The notes under the pieces: generated by a model
What the model was told of the DNA's origin: nothing
Databases searched by the model: none
What the model saw: the letters and a program-made list of their open reading frames with translations, nothing else
Assembly: GCA_905233765.1 (NCBI GenBank)
Contig: CAJOCU010000004.1
Location: 62,001-126,000 of the forward strand
Origin: an uncultured Bacteroidaceae bacterium
Lineage (GTDB): Bacteria; Bacteroidota; Bacteroidia; Bacteroidales; Bacteroidaceae
Direction of reading: 5' to 3'
Length of the DNA stretch: 64,000 nt
Program-made: the position numbers and the translations under genes
Shown here: positions 34,217-43,228 of the stretch, piece after piece
Position numbering within the stretch: the stretch's first letter is position 1
Layout of the letters: each line of letters begins with the position of its first letter

Positions 34217-35062
34217 TCACAAATCGGTTTCTTCGAACTGCTTGCCCTCACTCCAAACACTATCAAAGAAATCCACCAAGTGTTCTGAAGCCTGTCCATC
34301 ACTGACATCGAAGGGGCCCTCCACTGGTATGCCCAACTCATGAGCATAGTCTATCAATTCCTCATTCACACATGAAGGCGTCAACAAAAGTCCGTCACTA
34401 TAGCGAAGAGCCAGCTTGTAGAGGTCTAACTGCGTACGAAGTGGGGGTAAAGAGGCAAGAAACTTCTCGGTAATACCTTTAAACTGCAGATTTGCGAGGA
34501 ACTGGTTCGTTAGTGGCAACTTAAGTTCATCGCCCGCAGGTGTGAAAATAATACGGCTATCCCGAAATGAAGGTTCTTCCTTAAAAGCGGTCTTGATATA
34601 AAGAGGCGTTACAGCTGATATCCATCCCTGGCAATGAATAATGTCCGGAACCCATCGCAGTTTTTTTACCGTCTCCAAAACACCACGAGCATAAAAGATG
34701 GCGCGTTCACCATTATCCGGATACTCCAATCCTTGCTCGTCATAGGCTTCCAGACGTTTCATGAAGTAATCGTCATTGTCTATAAAGTAAACCTGCATCC
34801 GCGCAGAAGGGATTGATGCGACCTTAATGATCAACAAATGATCGGTCTCATCAATAATCAAATTCATTCCAGAGAGTCTTATGACTTCATGCAATTGACT
34901 CCGGCGCTCATTGATTCCACCCCATTTGGGCATAAAAACACGTATCTCGCGACCTTTCTCTTGAACGAACTGAGGCAATTTACGGCCCAATAGCGACACC
35001 TCCGAATCTGGAAGATATGGCATAATTTCTTGTGTGATAAACAAGACCTTTTTTGACTTCAT
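34217..35062 (-). CDS. GT5-type glycogen/starch synthase, N-terminal domain only
   Basis: 281 aa. Matches the N-terminal half of glycogen synthase: KKVLFITQEIMPYLPDSEVSLLGRKLP, REIRVFMPKWGGINERR, then PDIIHCQGWISAVTPLYIKT. The C-terminal ADP-glucose-binding half is missing and no broken remainder follows, since the next gene starts at once. Short forms like this are common in Bacteroidetes, so it is probably a real single-domain protein rather than a truncated gene. Linked to the glycogen cluster on the other side of DUF4270. Confidence 0.82.
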   Translation of the reverse strand: MKSKKVLFITQEIMPYLPDSEVSLLGRKLPQFVQEKGREIRVFMPKWGGINERRSQLHEVIRLSGMNLIIDETDHLLIIKVASIPSARMQVYFIDNDDYFMKRLEAYDEQGLEYPDNGERAIFYARGVLETVKKLRWVPDIIHCQGWISAVTPLYIKTAFKEEPSFRDSRIIFTPAGDELKLPLTNQFLANLQFKGITEKFLASLPPLRTQLDLYKLALRYSDGLLLTPSCVNEELIDYAHELGIPVEGPFDVSDGQASEHLVDFFDSVWSEGKQFEETDL

Positions 35063-35090
35063 AATACGCCAAATAATGATTTTCCGAGTG

Positions 35091-35098
35091 CAAAGATA
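35091..35098 (-). promoter_or_regulatory. -7 box of the GT5-like/DUF4270 operon
   Basis: TATCTTTG on the minus strand, 29 bp before the start codon; a TTG about 22 bp further out may be the -33 part. Confidence 0.55.
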
Positions 35099-35222
35099 TA
35101 TAAAAAAACTCGGATATTTGCAATTTTTATCGTAGGAAAGTCAGATAAACATGCTTTTTTTGCATTTTATTGGCTTTTTTCCTTCTCCATTTGGCTTTTT
35201 ATATGTTATTTTGCACCCTGAA

Positions 35223-36068
35223 ATGAAAACAATCAACACAATCAAAGAACTCCAAACCGTGTTGTCTGGAGCTCGTGCCGATGGAAAGACCATTGGCCTT
35301 GTGCCAACAATGGGGGCACTTCACGCCGGACATGCATCCCTCGTGCGCCGTTCCGTGGCAGAAAACGACATTACCGTTGTCAGCATATTTCTAAACCCAA
35401 CTCAGTTTAATGATCCTCGTGATCTAGAGCGTTATCCTCGCACGATGGAATCCGACTGCGCCCTGCTCACTGAGTGCGGTGCCCAAATAGCCTTTGCCCC
35501 GAGCGTGGCTGAGATGTATCCAGAGCCTGATAACCGGCGCTTTTCATACCCTCCGACTGACGCCGTTATGGAGGGGGCCATGCGACCCGGGCACTTCAAC
35601 GGTGTATGTCAAATTGTTTCGAAGTTATTCTCCATCGTAGAACCTGACCGCGCTTATTTTGGCGAGAAGGACTTCCAGCAAATTGCCGTTATTCGCTGCA
35701 TGGTTGCCGACCTCGGCTTCAAGCTGGAGATTGTCCCCTGCCCCGTCATCCGTGAGGCCGACGGCTTGGCGATGTCCAGCCGCAACACGCTCCTGGCTCC
35801 CAACGAGCGCGCCATCGCGCCCCTGATTTATGCGGCTCTCTTTTCCAGCCTTGATTTCGCGCACATGCACAGCGTTGCCCAGACTCGCGAGTATGTAGAA
35901 GCCCGCATTAATGGAGTACAGGGCCTGCACGTGGAATATTTCTCCATTGTGGATGCCAACACCCTCGCAGAAGTCGAAGATTGGACAGACGCAGCTGACA
36001 TCGTAGGCTGCATTACAGTCTATTGTGGACAAAAACCGATCCGTCTCATTGACCACATTCATTATTGA
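35223..36068 (+). CDS. panC: Pantothenate synthetase
   Basis: 281 aa from MKTINTIKELQ; the track start at 35151 adds 24 hydrophobic residues unlike the family. Joins pantoate and beta-alanine with ATP. Motifs: GLVPTMGALHAGHASLVRR (ATP-binding HxGH), VVSIFLNPTQF, MRPGHFNGVCQIVSKLF, FGEKDFQQIAVI. Four bases before panD, with which it forms the pantothenate operon. Confidence 0.96.
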   Translation: MKTINTIKELQTVLSGARADGKTIGLVPTMGALHAGHASLVRRSVAENDITVVSIFLNPTQFNDPRDLERYPRTMESDCALLTECGAQIAFAPSVAEMYPEPDNRRFSYPPTDAVMEGAMRPGHFNGVCQIVSKLFSIVEPDRAYFGEKDFQQIAVIRCMVADLGFKLEIVPCPVIREADGLAMSSRNTLLAPNERAIAPLIYAALFSSLDFAHMHSVAQTREYVEARINGVQGLHVEYFSIVDANTLAEVEDWTDAADIVGCITVYCGQKPIRLIDHIHY

Positions 36069-36071
36069 GTT

Positions 36072-36425
36072 ATGCTCGTAGAAGTCTTAAAAAGCAAAAT
36101 CCACTGCGCCACTGTCACAGAGGCTAATCTTCATTATATGGGTAGCATAACCATCGATGAGGCCCTCATGGAAGCGGCTGGTCTTATCGCTGGCGAGCGC
36201 GTGTATATCGTCAACAACATGAACGGAGAGCGCTTCGACACCTATATAATAAAAGGGCCTCGGAACAGCGGTTGTATCTGCCTTAACGGCGCCGCGGCCC
36301 GAAAAGTACAAGTAGGCGACGTCGTCATTATTATGGCCTACGCCCAAATGGATTTCGAAGAAGCGAAGACCTTTACCCCAAAAGTTATCTTCCCGGGAAC
36401 GGACAACACCCTTACACTTTCCTAA
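36072..36425 (+). CDS. panD: Aspartate 1-decarboxylase
   Basis: 117 aa. Makes beta-alanine from aspartate, the other substrate of PanC. It is a self-cleaving pro-enzyme: the cut falls between Gly24 and Ser25 (HYMGSITID), making the pyruvoyl group; Lys9 and Tyr22 are in place. Its last 14 bp overlap the converging DUF1846 gene. Confidence 0.96.
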   Translation: MLVEVLKSKIHCATVTEANLHYMGSITIDEALMEAAGLIAGERVYIVNNMNGERFDTYIIKGPRNSGCICLNGAAARKVQVGDVVIIMAYAQMDFEEAKTFTPKVIFPGTDNTLTLS

Positions 36426-37878
36426 CAGGATCGCAAGTTAGTCCACAGCCTAACTTTTTAAATATTTTCCTATCTACTTCGCCAAGCATCACCGTAGCAT
36501 GTACTTGGCACCCGTCCAATTGTGGAAGGGAGTCTAGAGCGCGACGACAATTCTCATCGTGTTGCGAGAGGACAGCTAAGGCGATTAGCACTTCGTCGGT
36601 ATGCAAACGTGGATTGTTGCCATGCAACATCGATGTTTTCATGCGTTGGATAGGCACAATCATATCCTGTGGAATCAATTTTAGCGCATGATCAATGCCT
36701 GCCAAATACTTTGTCGCATTCAGCAGCAATGCTGCACAAGGGCCTAACAGATCACTTGTGTCTGCTGTAATAATGGTTCCATCCTCCAGTTCAATAGCCG
36801 CCGAAGGATTTCCAGATTGCAAGCGTCGTTCATAGGCCGCAACCGTCGTAGGTCGATTGGCTGTCGTGAGCTTCATTTGCTTCATCAATAGCGCAATCTT
36901 ATTCACCTCCTCATTGCCCTTCCTTCCGTCCAGCATCTCACCCAAGGCTGCATAATATCGGCGAATAATCTCTTGTTTGGAAGCTTCTGAGCAGACCTCA
37001 TCGTCCGAGATGCAAAAGCCCGCCATATTCACACCCATATCCGTTGGCGACTTATACGGGCTCTCACCATAAATGCTTTCAAAAATCGCATTCAAAACAG
37101 GGAATATTTCTATGTCGCGATTATAATTGACAGTCGTCTTGCCATAGGCCTCAAGATGGAAATGGTCGATCATATTGACATCGTTGAGATCTGCCGTGGC
37201 AGCCTCGTAAGCGACATTGACAGGATGTTTTAGAGGTATCGACCATATGGGAAAGGTCTCAAACTTGGCATAACCGGCCTTCACTCCACGGCGGTTCTCG
37301 CCCCACAGTTGGCTCAGGCACACAGCCATCTTGCCACTGCCGGGGCCTGGCGCGGTCACCACCACTAGGGGGCGCGTGGTTTCGACGAAGTCATTCTTGC
37401 CGAAACCTTCGTCGGAATCGATGAGATCGACATTCGTGGGATAGCCCTCTATCAAATAATGGTAATAAACGCGCACACGCCCGAGGCGTTCCAGCTGTTC
37501 GCGGAAAGCAACAGCACTGGCCTGCCCATTGAAATGCGTGATGACAACGCTACTCACAAGCAACCCGCGGTCTGTAAACACATCACGAAGCCGCAACACA
37601 TCCTCGTTGTAGGTTATCCCCAAATCCCCGCGAACCTTATTACGCTCAATATCCTCAGCACTGATAACGATAATGATCTCTGCGTCATCTTTCAGCTGCA
37701 TCAACATCTTCAGCTTACTGTCGGGTTGAAATCCAGGGAGTACACGGCTGGCGTGGTAATCATCATAGAGCTTTCCGCCAAACTCCATGTAAAGCTTATC
37801 GCCAAACTGGGCGATACGATCCTTAATGTGCTCCGACTGTATGCGGAGGTATTTCTCATTATCAAAGCCGATCTTCAT
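36412..37878 (-). CDS. DUF1846 family protein
   Basis: 488 aa from [22 protein letters not shown]; the track start is three residues earlier. Family features: [46 protein letters not shown] (a P-loop-like GPGSGK), [15 protein letters not shown]. Function unknown; the GPGSGK loop suggests nucleotide or phosphate binding. Tail-to-tail overlap with panD. Confidence 0.9.
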   Translation of the reverse strand: MKIGFDNEKYLRIQSEHIKDRIAQFGDKLYMEFGGKLYDDYHASRVLPGFQPDSKLKMLMQLKDDAEIIIVISAEDIERNKVRGDLGITYNEDVLRLRDVFTDRGLLVSSVVITHFNGQASAVAFREQLERLGRVRVYYHYLIEGYPTNVDLIDSDEGFGKNDFVETTRPLVVVTAPGPGSGKMAVCLSQLWGENRRGVKAGYAKFETFPIWSIPLKHPVNVAYEAATADLNDVNMIDHFHLEAYGKTTVNYNRDIEIFPVLNAIFESIYGESPYKSPTDMGVNMAGFCISDDEVCSEASKQEIIRRYYAALGEMLDGRKGNEEVNKIALLMKQMKLTTANRPTTVAAYERRLQSGNPSAAIELEDGTIITADTSDLLGPCAALLLNATKYLAGIDHALKLIPQDMIVPIQRMKTSMLHGNNPRLHTDEVLIALAVLSQHDENCRRALDSLPQLDGCQVHATVMLGEVDRKIFKKLGCGLTCDPVRKV

Positions 37879-37922
37879 ACAGCACAATTTTAGTCCGTAA
37901 ATAACTTTTACCTTTTTCGCTG

Positions 37923-37953
37923 CAAATGTAATGCTTTTCCATCATTTTTCAAA
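37923..37953 (-). promoter_or_regulatory. Consensus promoter of DUF1846
   Basis: Minus strand TTTG (37950-37953), 19-bp spacer, TACATTTG (37923-37930), about 45 bp before the start codon. Confidence 0.75.
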
Positions 37954-38007
37954 GAAAAAGAGGGCAAATCAATATACTTTGATGTAAAATCACGCTTCAC
38001 TCCAGAA

Positions 38008-38110
38008 AACAACAAAAGGGTCGCTTCACAGCGGCCCTGTTGCTTCAGTCTTTAGGTATTAGTCCGTTTAAGGTAAAAAGATTGTTTTCAGGATAACGGC
38101 AGCAAAGTTA
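38008..38110 (-). other. Possible small transcript with terminator in the DUF1846/kinase spacer
   Basis: In the 375-bp spacer, the minus strand has TAACTTTG (38103-38110) as a possible -7 box and, about 70 bp on, a stem GGGCCGC / GCGACCC (38018-38037) followed by TTTTGTTGTTTT. This could be a small RNA or just the terminator of the kinase gene upstream. A 16-bp palindrome TATGTTATACAACATA lies at 38143-38158. Nothing else is seen in the spacer. Confidence 0.3.
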
Positions 38111-38253
38111 AAGAGGTACGGCATAGGTTGTTCTTCAAATCTTATGTTATACAACATATTTTATGTCAAAAAATCCGTTTTTCTCTTGCCAAGGACCTCG
38201 AAGGGAGAAACAATCAGGCCTCTTTTGCTATCTCAACCTTACAAATCTGGCAA

Positions 38254-39132
38254 TTAGGTATCCTTCTCCATGCAATGAAAATCATAAATCTTCCCAATGG
38301 GATTTTTTTCGACAGAGCCGAATGTAAGTTTCTCTTTTCCAACCGCTTCTCTCAGGACACCTTCAAAAGCCCCTGCAACCCCTCCAACAAAACTCACAGA
38401 GAGGTCTGGGCGCTTATAAGCGCGTACATTACGATGGAAAAAACGGCGAAACTCTCTAACAAGAAATGCATGAACTTCACGGTCGTCCTGAACCCGTGAT
38501 ATATAGGGAACAAATGATGCTAGGAAACGATTGGCTTGAGGCTGACGATATACATGTTCAATAATATCCTCTGGTGTCAACTTATGATATTGTAAGAAGC
38601 TCATACATAACGAACGATGAAACTGTCGTTTGAGCACTTCTCCAACAAACAAGCGGCCTAACACAGCACCACTACCCTCATCGCCAAGGATCCAGCCTAA
38701 CGGCGAAACATTCTTGACAATTTTCTCGCCATTATAAAGGCATGAATTTGAGCCCGTACCCATGATGCATGCAATCCCTTCTGTACGTCCATACAACGCT
38801 CGTGCCGCACCGAGTAAATCACTCTCTACACAAACTTTTGCTTTTGGGAACACTTCCAGCAGGCACTGACGTACCACATTTGAATATGGTGCGATACAAC
38901 CAGCGCCATAGAAGAAAACAGCACTAACGCTCCGTCTAGTAAACCGTTTCTCCATAGTCATGGACAATTCAGCCTCCAAACTATTGGCCACAGCAGAGAT
39001 AACCCGACGAACCGTTTCCTCGTCGTCACGAACGGGATTAATACCAACGGTTTGCACGGAATGGGAAAGATGCTCGCTCAACTGAAGGCGCCATTCGGTC
39101 TTCGTAGATCCACTATCGACGATTAATTTCAT
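38254..39132 (-). CDS. BadF/BadG-type N-acetylglucosamine kinase-like protein
   Basis: 292 aa. ASKHA fold: LIVDSGSTKTEWRL (phosphate-1), CIMGTGSNSCLYNGE (phosphate-2), GWILGDEGSGAVLGRLF, SVSFVGGVAGAFEGVL (adenosine loop). Fits the eukaryote-like N-acetylglucosamine/N-acetylmuramate kinase branch of the BadF family. It may recycle amino sugars from cell wall or diet; substrate inferred. Stands alone. Confidence 0.85.
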   Translation of the reverse strand: MKLIVDSGSTKTEWRLQLSEHLSHSVQTVGINPVRDDEETVRRVISAVANSLEAELSMTMEKRFTRRSVSAVFFYGAGCIAPYSNVVRQCLLEVFPKAKVCVESDLLGAARALYGRTEGIACIMGTGSNSCLYNGEKIVKNVSPLGWILGDEGSGAVLGRLFVGEVLKRQFHRSLCMSFLQYHKLTPEDIIEHVYRQPQANRFLASFVPYISRVQDDREVHAFLVREFRRFFHRNVRAYKRPDLSVSFVGGVAGAFEGVLREAVGKEKLTFGSVEKNPIGKIYDFHCMEKDT

Positions 39133-39274
39133 ATTCTATGTTCTTTCATTCTATTCTGCGACAAAAATAACAAAAAGATGCCAAAATCATCGTATAAAAC
39201 AACTATAATCTACACCTTATTCATAAAAAGAATACTTTTGCACGACAAAAATAGGTCTTTCCAGAAATTATATG

Positions 39275-39282
39275 TACCTTTG
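39275..39282 (+). promoter_or_regulatory. -7 box of the DUF3078 gene
   Basis: TACCTTTG, 24 bp before the start codon. A second box TACTTTTG is at 39233-39240. Confidence 0.55.
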
Positions 39283-39305
39283 CATCCGATTTTCACATCA
39301 AAACA

Positions 39306-40580
39306 ATGAAACACACCATTGCATTCTCTCTATCCGTCATATTCGGCATTTTACCGTGTTATGCTCAAATAACTGCCGATAGTATGATTGTTGCCTCTTA
39401 CACCGACTCTCTATCCACCCTTGTTAAGAATATCCAGCGACAACCATCTTCGAAGGGAATCCATTCCCCCTATCTTTTCAGACTTTTTGCCCCCGGCACG
39501 GTCTATGCTTCAGCCCTTGCACAAAACATGAGTGGCAGAGAGAACACAGAAGATGAGGAGCTCCTCCTCAATCAAGCCATCAACGAGCAGCTCAACATTG
39601 CCTATGTGCTGACTCCCCAGCTTTTTTCCTCCACACAACGGGAGTTAATGAATGCAGGACGATTACTATCTGATTTAGACAGTCCCATAGAGGAGACAGC
39701 CCTACTCGCAGAGACACAAGAGGAAATCATTATCCCTGATGTCGCGATTGAGGCAATAGAGCCAGAGGTTAAAAAGCCGAATTTCTGGACCCTCAAAGGA
39801 AATGGTTCTCTGCAATTCACCCAGACCTATTTCTCTGACAACTGGTATCAGGGCGGTGAAAAGAACTACGCCATGTTGGGACAACTCACCGCTGAGGCAA
39901 ATTATGACAATAAGCGTCGTGTGCAATGGGACAACAAATTTGAAGCGCAGCTTGGATTCCAGACCTCAGAAACAGATCAGTACCACAAGTTTAAGGCAAC
40001 ATCCAACCTATTGCGTCTCACCTCGAGTTTAGGTATCAAAGCGGTAGGACACTGGAACTACGCAGCTCAGATTCAGTTAGAGACGCAACCATACAAGAGT
40101 TACAAAGCCAACTCACCAGACATCACAGCCGCTTTCCTTTCGCCACTCTATGTTCGTTCATCTATTGGTATGGACTACATTATAAAGAAGAAGCGCTTCG
40201 AAGGCAAGCTTCACCTGGCTCCGCTCTCCTATGTCATTACCTATGTGAATCGCGATGAGCTCATCGACCGATATGGCATTGACCCCGGACACAACTCCAA
40301 ACACGAATGGGGTCCCAATGTCGAATTCACATTCACCTACCACATGTGGAAAAATGTCTCATGGGCATCCCGTTTATATTGGTTCTCCAACTTCCACCTA
40401 ACGCGTATTGAGTGGGAGAACACCATTAACTTCACCATCAACAAGTACCTCTCCACCAAACTCTTCCTCTATCCTCGTTTCGATGATAGCAGTGATAAGT
40501 ACAGAGCTGGAGAGAACCATGACGGCACATTCCTCATGTTTAAGGAGTGGTTCTCTCTTGGTCTTAACTACGATTTCTAA
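39306..40580 (+). CDS. DUF3078 family outer-membrane-type protein
   Basis: 424 aa. Signal peptide MKHTIAFSLSVIFGILPCYAQ, a helical stretch (about 40-160), then DUF3078 (NFWTLKGNGSLQFTQTYFSDNWYQGGEKNYAMLGQLTAEANYDNK) with alternating-residue strands and an aromatic last residue (LGLNYDF), as in outer-membrane beta barrels. Role unknown. The stop codon is the first unit of a CTAAACG heptad array leading into engB. Confidence 0.85.
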   Translation: MKHTIAFSLSVIFGILPCYAQITADSMIVASYTDSLSTLVKNIQRQPSSKGIHSPYLFRLFAPGTVYASALAQNMSGRENTEDEELLLNQAINEQLNIAYVLTPQLFSSTQRELMNAGRLLSDLDSPIEETALLAETQEEIIIPDVAIEAIEPEVKKPNFWTLKGNGSLQFTQTYFSDNWYQGGEKNYAMLGQLTAEANYDNKRRVQWDNKFEAQLGFQTSETDQYHKFKATSNLLRLTSSLGIKAVGHWNYAAQIQLETQPYKSYKANSPDITAAFLSPLYVRSSIGMDYIIKKKRFEGKLHLAPLSYVITYVNRDELIDRYGIDPGHNSKHEWGPNVEFTFTYHMWKNVSWASRLYWFSNFHLTRIEWENTINFTINKYLSTKLFLYPRFDDSSDKYRAGENHDGTFLMFKEWFSLGLNYDF

Positions 40581-40611
40581 ACGTTAAACGCTAAACGTTA
40601 AACGCTAAACG
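40577..40611 (+). repeat. Heptad array, YTAAACG x5
   Basis: CTAAACG and TTAAACG alternate; contains the DUF3078 stop and ends 5 bp before the engB start. Confidence 0.9.
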
Positions 40612-40616
40612 AAATA

Positions 40617-41243
40617 ATGGATATCAAGAACGCCACATATATGAAGAGCAGTGCACTCATTAGCCAGTGTCCATCGCACCACTGCCCAGAATATGCCTTC
40701 ATCGGTCGCTCAAATGTTGGGAAGTCCAGCCTCATCAATATGCTTACGGGCAATAAGAAGTTGGCCAAGACCTCTGCCACCCCTGGCAAAACGCTTCTCA
40801 TCAACCACTTCGAAATCCATGCAGCGACCAGTGGAAAAGACTGCACGTGGTACCTTGTCGACCTCCCTGGCTACGGCTTCGCTAAGCGCAGCAAGACAGA
40901 GCGCACCAAACTGGAGAACATGATTTCCGGCTACATCTTACAGCGGGAGGAGCTCACGAACCTCTTCGTGCTTATCGACAGCCGCCACGAGCCCCAACAG
41001 ATAGATCTCGAGTTCATGCAATGGCTGGGCGAGAGCAGCATCCCCTTTAGCATCGTTTTTACCAAAGCTGACAAACTCAGCAAGCAAGCCTTAGGGAACA
41101 GCATCAATGCTTATCTGCAGCGCCTCGCGGAGGGATGGGATCCACTCCCACCCTATTTCATCACCTCTTCCGAAACCCGCCAAGGACGTGACGAGCTACT
41201 TTCCTACATTGACCACATCAACAAAGATATTTCTCAACACTAA
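40617..41243 (+). CDS. engB: Ribosome biogenesis GTPase EngB (YihA/YsxC)
   Basis: 208 aa. GTPase motifs: G1 [11 protein letters not shown]3 [10 protein letters not shown]4 TKADK, and a switch region with SATPGKT. Needed for large ribosomal subunit assembly. Start [12 protein letters not shown] matches the family. Its stop lies in the next heptad array. Confidence 0.96.
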   Translation: MDIKNATYMKSSALISQCPSHHCPEYAFIGRSNVGKSSLINMLTGNKKLAKTSATPGKTLLINHFEIHAATSGKDCTWYLVDLPGYGFAKRSKTERTKLENMISGYILQREELTNLFVLIDSRHEPQQIDLEFMQWLGESSIPFSIVFTKADKLSKQALGNSINAYLQRLAEGWDPLPPYFITSSETRQGRDELLSYIDHINKDISQH

Positions 41244-41280
41244 ACTTTAAACACTAAACTTTAAACACTAAACTTTAAAC
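41239..41280 (+). repeat. Heptad array, (ACTAAAC TTTAAAC) x3
   Basis: Six 7-bp units; the first holds the engB stop codon. yidC begins 32 bp later. Confidence 0.9.
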
Positions 41281-41312
41281 CCTTTCACTGCGGCGCCAGC
41301 CGCGCATTAGAT

Positions 41313-43220
41313 ATGGACAAAAACACTATCACAGGATTCATTCTTATGGCCCTCGTACTCATCGGCTTTTCTTGGTATAGCCGCCCTAGCGAGGAGCAAA
41401 TAAAAGCACAACACGAACGCGACTCCATTGCTGCAGCCCAAAACGAAAGCTCCACCCCCACCCCCTCCCGTGATGGAGGAGAGAAGGCTGGCGCGCAGCT
41501 TTCGAGCGATAGCGAGGCCCTCGCCCTTACGGGAGAGCGGGGAGAGGTTCTTGACTCCACCTCCATTCTCTTTGCTGCCAGTCAAGGAGAAGAGCAACTC
41601 ATCACCCTTGAGAACGACCTCGTGAAACTCACCCTCAACACCCGTGGAGGAGTCATTGAGGATGCAGTGATAAAAGGGCATCTCGACCAGCAGAAGCAAC
41701 CCGTACGCCTCCTATCCAAGGAAAATGCACACCTACGCCTCATGCTCGCTGGAAAAGCAGACAACATCATCACCGACCAGCTGTTTTTTGAAGCCGTCAA
41801 TGTGACAGATTCTTCAGTCACAATGCGCCTTCCTATTTCCAAGGGTACGCTCGACATTGACTACCGCCTCCGCCCAGAGTCCTATATGCTGGACATGATT
41901 GTCACAGCGCATGGCCTTAACGACCTGTTCAACCCCTCCACAAATGTTCTCTATATTGAATGGGCCGACCGCGCCCGCCAGCTGGAGAAGGGCTTCGACT
42001 TCGAGCAACGCTATGCCTGCATCCGCTACCACGAGGCGAGCGGCGACACAGACAACCTTTCGGAGACATCTGACGAAGATGAAGATATCGAGAAAGCGCT
42101 CGACTGGATTGCTTTCAAGAATCAGTTCTTCTCTGCTGTACTTATCAGCCAACAAGAATTCAAGAGCGTCCACCTAAAGTCGCAGCTCTACAAAAAAGGA
42201 CAAGGCTACCTGAAGAACTACGAGGCTTCGATGCAGACAGCTTTTGACCCGACAGGTACACGTCCTACTCAACTGCAGTTCTACATTGGCCCCAATGATT
42301 TCCACACGTTGAAAGCACACAACGACCTCAGTCTCAACGCTGATAAGGATCTAGAGCTTGAGGATCTCGTTTATCTTGGATGGCCCATTGTGCGATGGGT
42401 GAACCGCTGGTTCATCATCTACCTCTTCGATTGGCTCAAGGGTTTCGGTCTCCACATGGGGCTCGTGCTGCTGCTCCTGACCATCATCGTCAAAGCCCTC
42501 GTCTATCCCGCCACCAAAAAGAGTTATCTGGCCAGCGCACGTATGCGCGTCCTGAAGCCGAAAATCGATGCGCTGAACGCCAAATATCCCAAGCAGGAGG
42601 ATGCTATGAAGAAGCAACAGGAGATGATGCAGCTCTACTCCCAATATGGCGTTTCACCCATGGGCGGCTGCCTGCCGATGCTCATTCAGGCGCCTATCTG
42701 GATCGCCCTCTTCAACTTCGTCCCCAACGCCATCGAGCTGCGCGGCCAGAGCTTCCTCTGGGCCGACGATCTCTCGGCTTACGACGATGTCATCCACTGG
42801 AACAAGGACCTCTGGCTCATCGGCGACCACCTCAGCATATTCTGTGTCCTCTTCTGCATCATGCAAGTGGCCAACACATGGATCTCCATGAAACAGCAGC
42901 AGAGCGCTGTCATGTCCCCCGAGCAGGAACAGTCCATGAAGATGATGAAATGGATGATGTACCTGATGCCGCTAATGTTCTTCTTCATGTTCAACACCTA
43001 CAGTTCCGGCCTCAACTACTACTACTTCCTTTCCGGCTTCACCAGCATCCTCATCATGTGGTTCCTCCGCAAGACCACAAACGATAGCCGTCTCCTGGCT
43101 CAACTCGAAGCTTACAAAGCCAAGAATGCTAACAATCCCAAGAAACAATCTAGCATGGCCGCCCGCCTAGAAGCCTTACAGAAGATGGCGGAGCAACAGC
43201 AGCACCAACAAAAGAAATAA
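41313..43220 (+). CDS. yidC: Membrane protein insertase YidC
   Basis: 635 aa. Inserts proteins into the inner membrane. TM1 near residues 6-22 (ITGFILMALVLIGFSWYS), a large periplasmic beta domain (about 80-330), then the conserved insertase core with helices from about 365 (WFIIYLFDWLKGFGLHMGLVLLLLTIIVKALVY), MGGCLPMLIQAPIWIALF and LMFFFMFNTYSSGLNYYYFLSG. Residues about 46-78 are encoded by the palindromic element also found in the ABC ATPase and look like an extra loop. The tail is rich in Gln and Lys. Confidence 0.95.
   Translation: MDKNTITGFILMALVLIGFSWYSRPSEEQIKAQHERDSIAAAQNESSTPTPSRDGGEKAGAQLSSDSEALALTGERGEVLDSTSILFAASQGEEQLITLENDLVKLTLNTRGGVIEDAVIKGHLDQQKQPVRLLSKENAHLRLMLAGKADNIITDQLFFEAVNVTDSSVTMRLPISKGTLDIDYRLRPESYMLDMIVTAHGLNDLFNPSTNVLYIEWADRARQLEKGFDFEQRYACIRYHEASGDTDNLSETSDEDEDIEKALDWIAFKNQFFSAVLISQQEFKSVHLKSQLYKKGQGYLKNYEASMQTAFDPTGTRPTQLQFYIGPNDFHTLKAHNDLSLNADKDLELEDLVYLGWPIVRWVNRWFIIYLFDWLKGFGLHMGLVLLLLTIIVKALVYPATKKSYLASARMRVLKPKIDALNAKYPKQEDAMKKQQEMMQLYSQYGVSPMGGCLPMLIQAPIWIALFNFVPNAIELRGQSFLWADDLSAYDDVIHWNKDLWLIGDHLSIFCVLFCIMQVANTWISMKQQQSAVMSPEQEQSMKMMKWMMYLMPLMFFFMFNTYSSGLNYYYFLSGFTSILIMWFLRKTTNDSRLLAQLEAYKAKNANNPKKQSSMAARLEALQKMAEQQQHQQKK
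41452..41547 (+). repeat. Palindrome-rich dispersed element, copy in yidC
   Basis: Most bases match the reverse complement of 15107-15207. It contains CCCTCCCGTGATGGAGGAG and GGCTGGCGCGCAGCTTTCGA. Read in frame as STPTPSRDGGEKAGAQLSSD. Confidence 0.8.
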
Positions 43221-43228
43221 GACTTATT

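Noticed and set aside
34217-35062. GT5-like gene as a truncated pseudogene
   Set aside because: It ends cleanly at the next gene with no remainder, and single-domain forms of this length are usual in the phylum.
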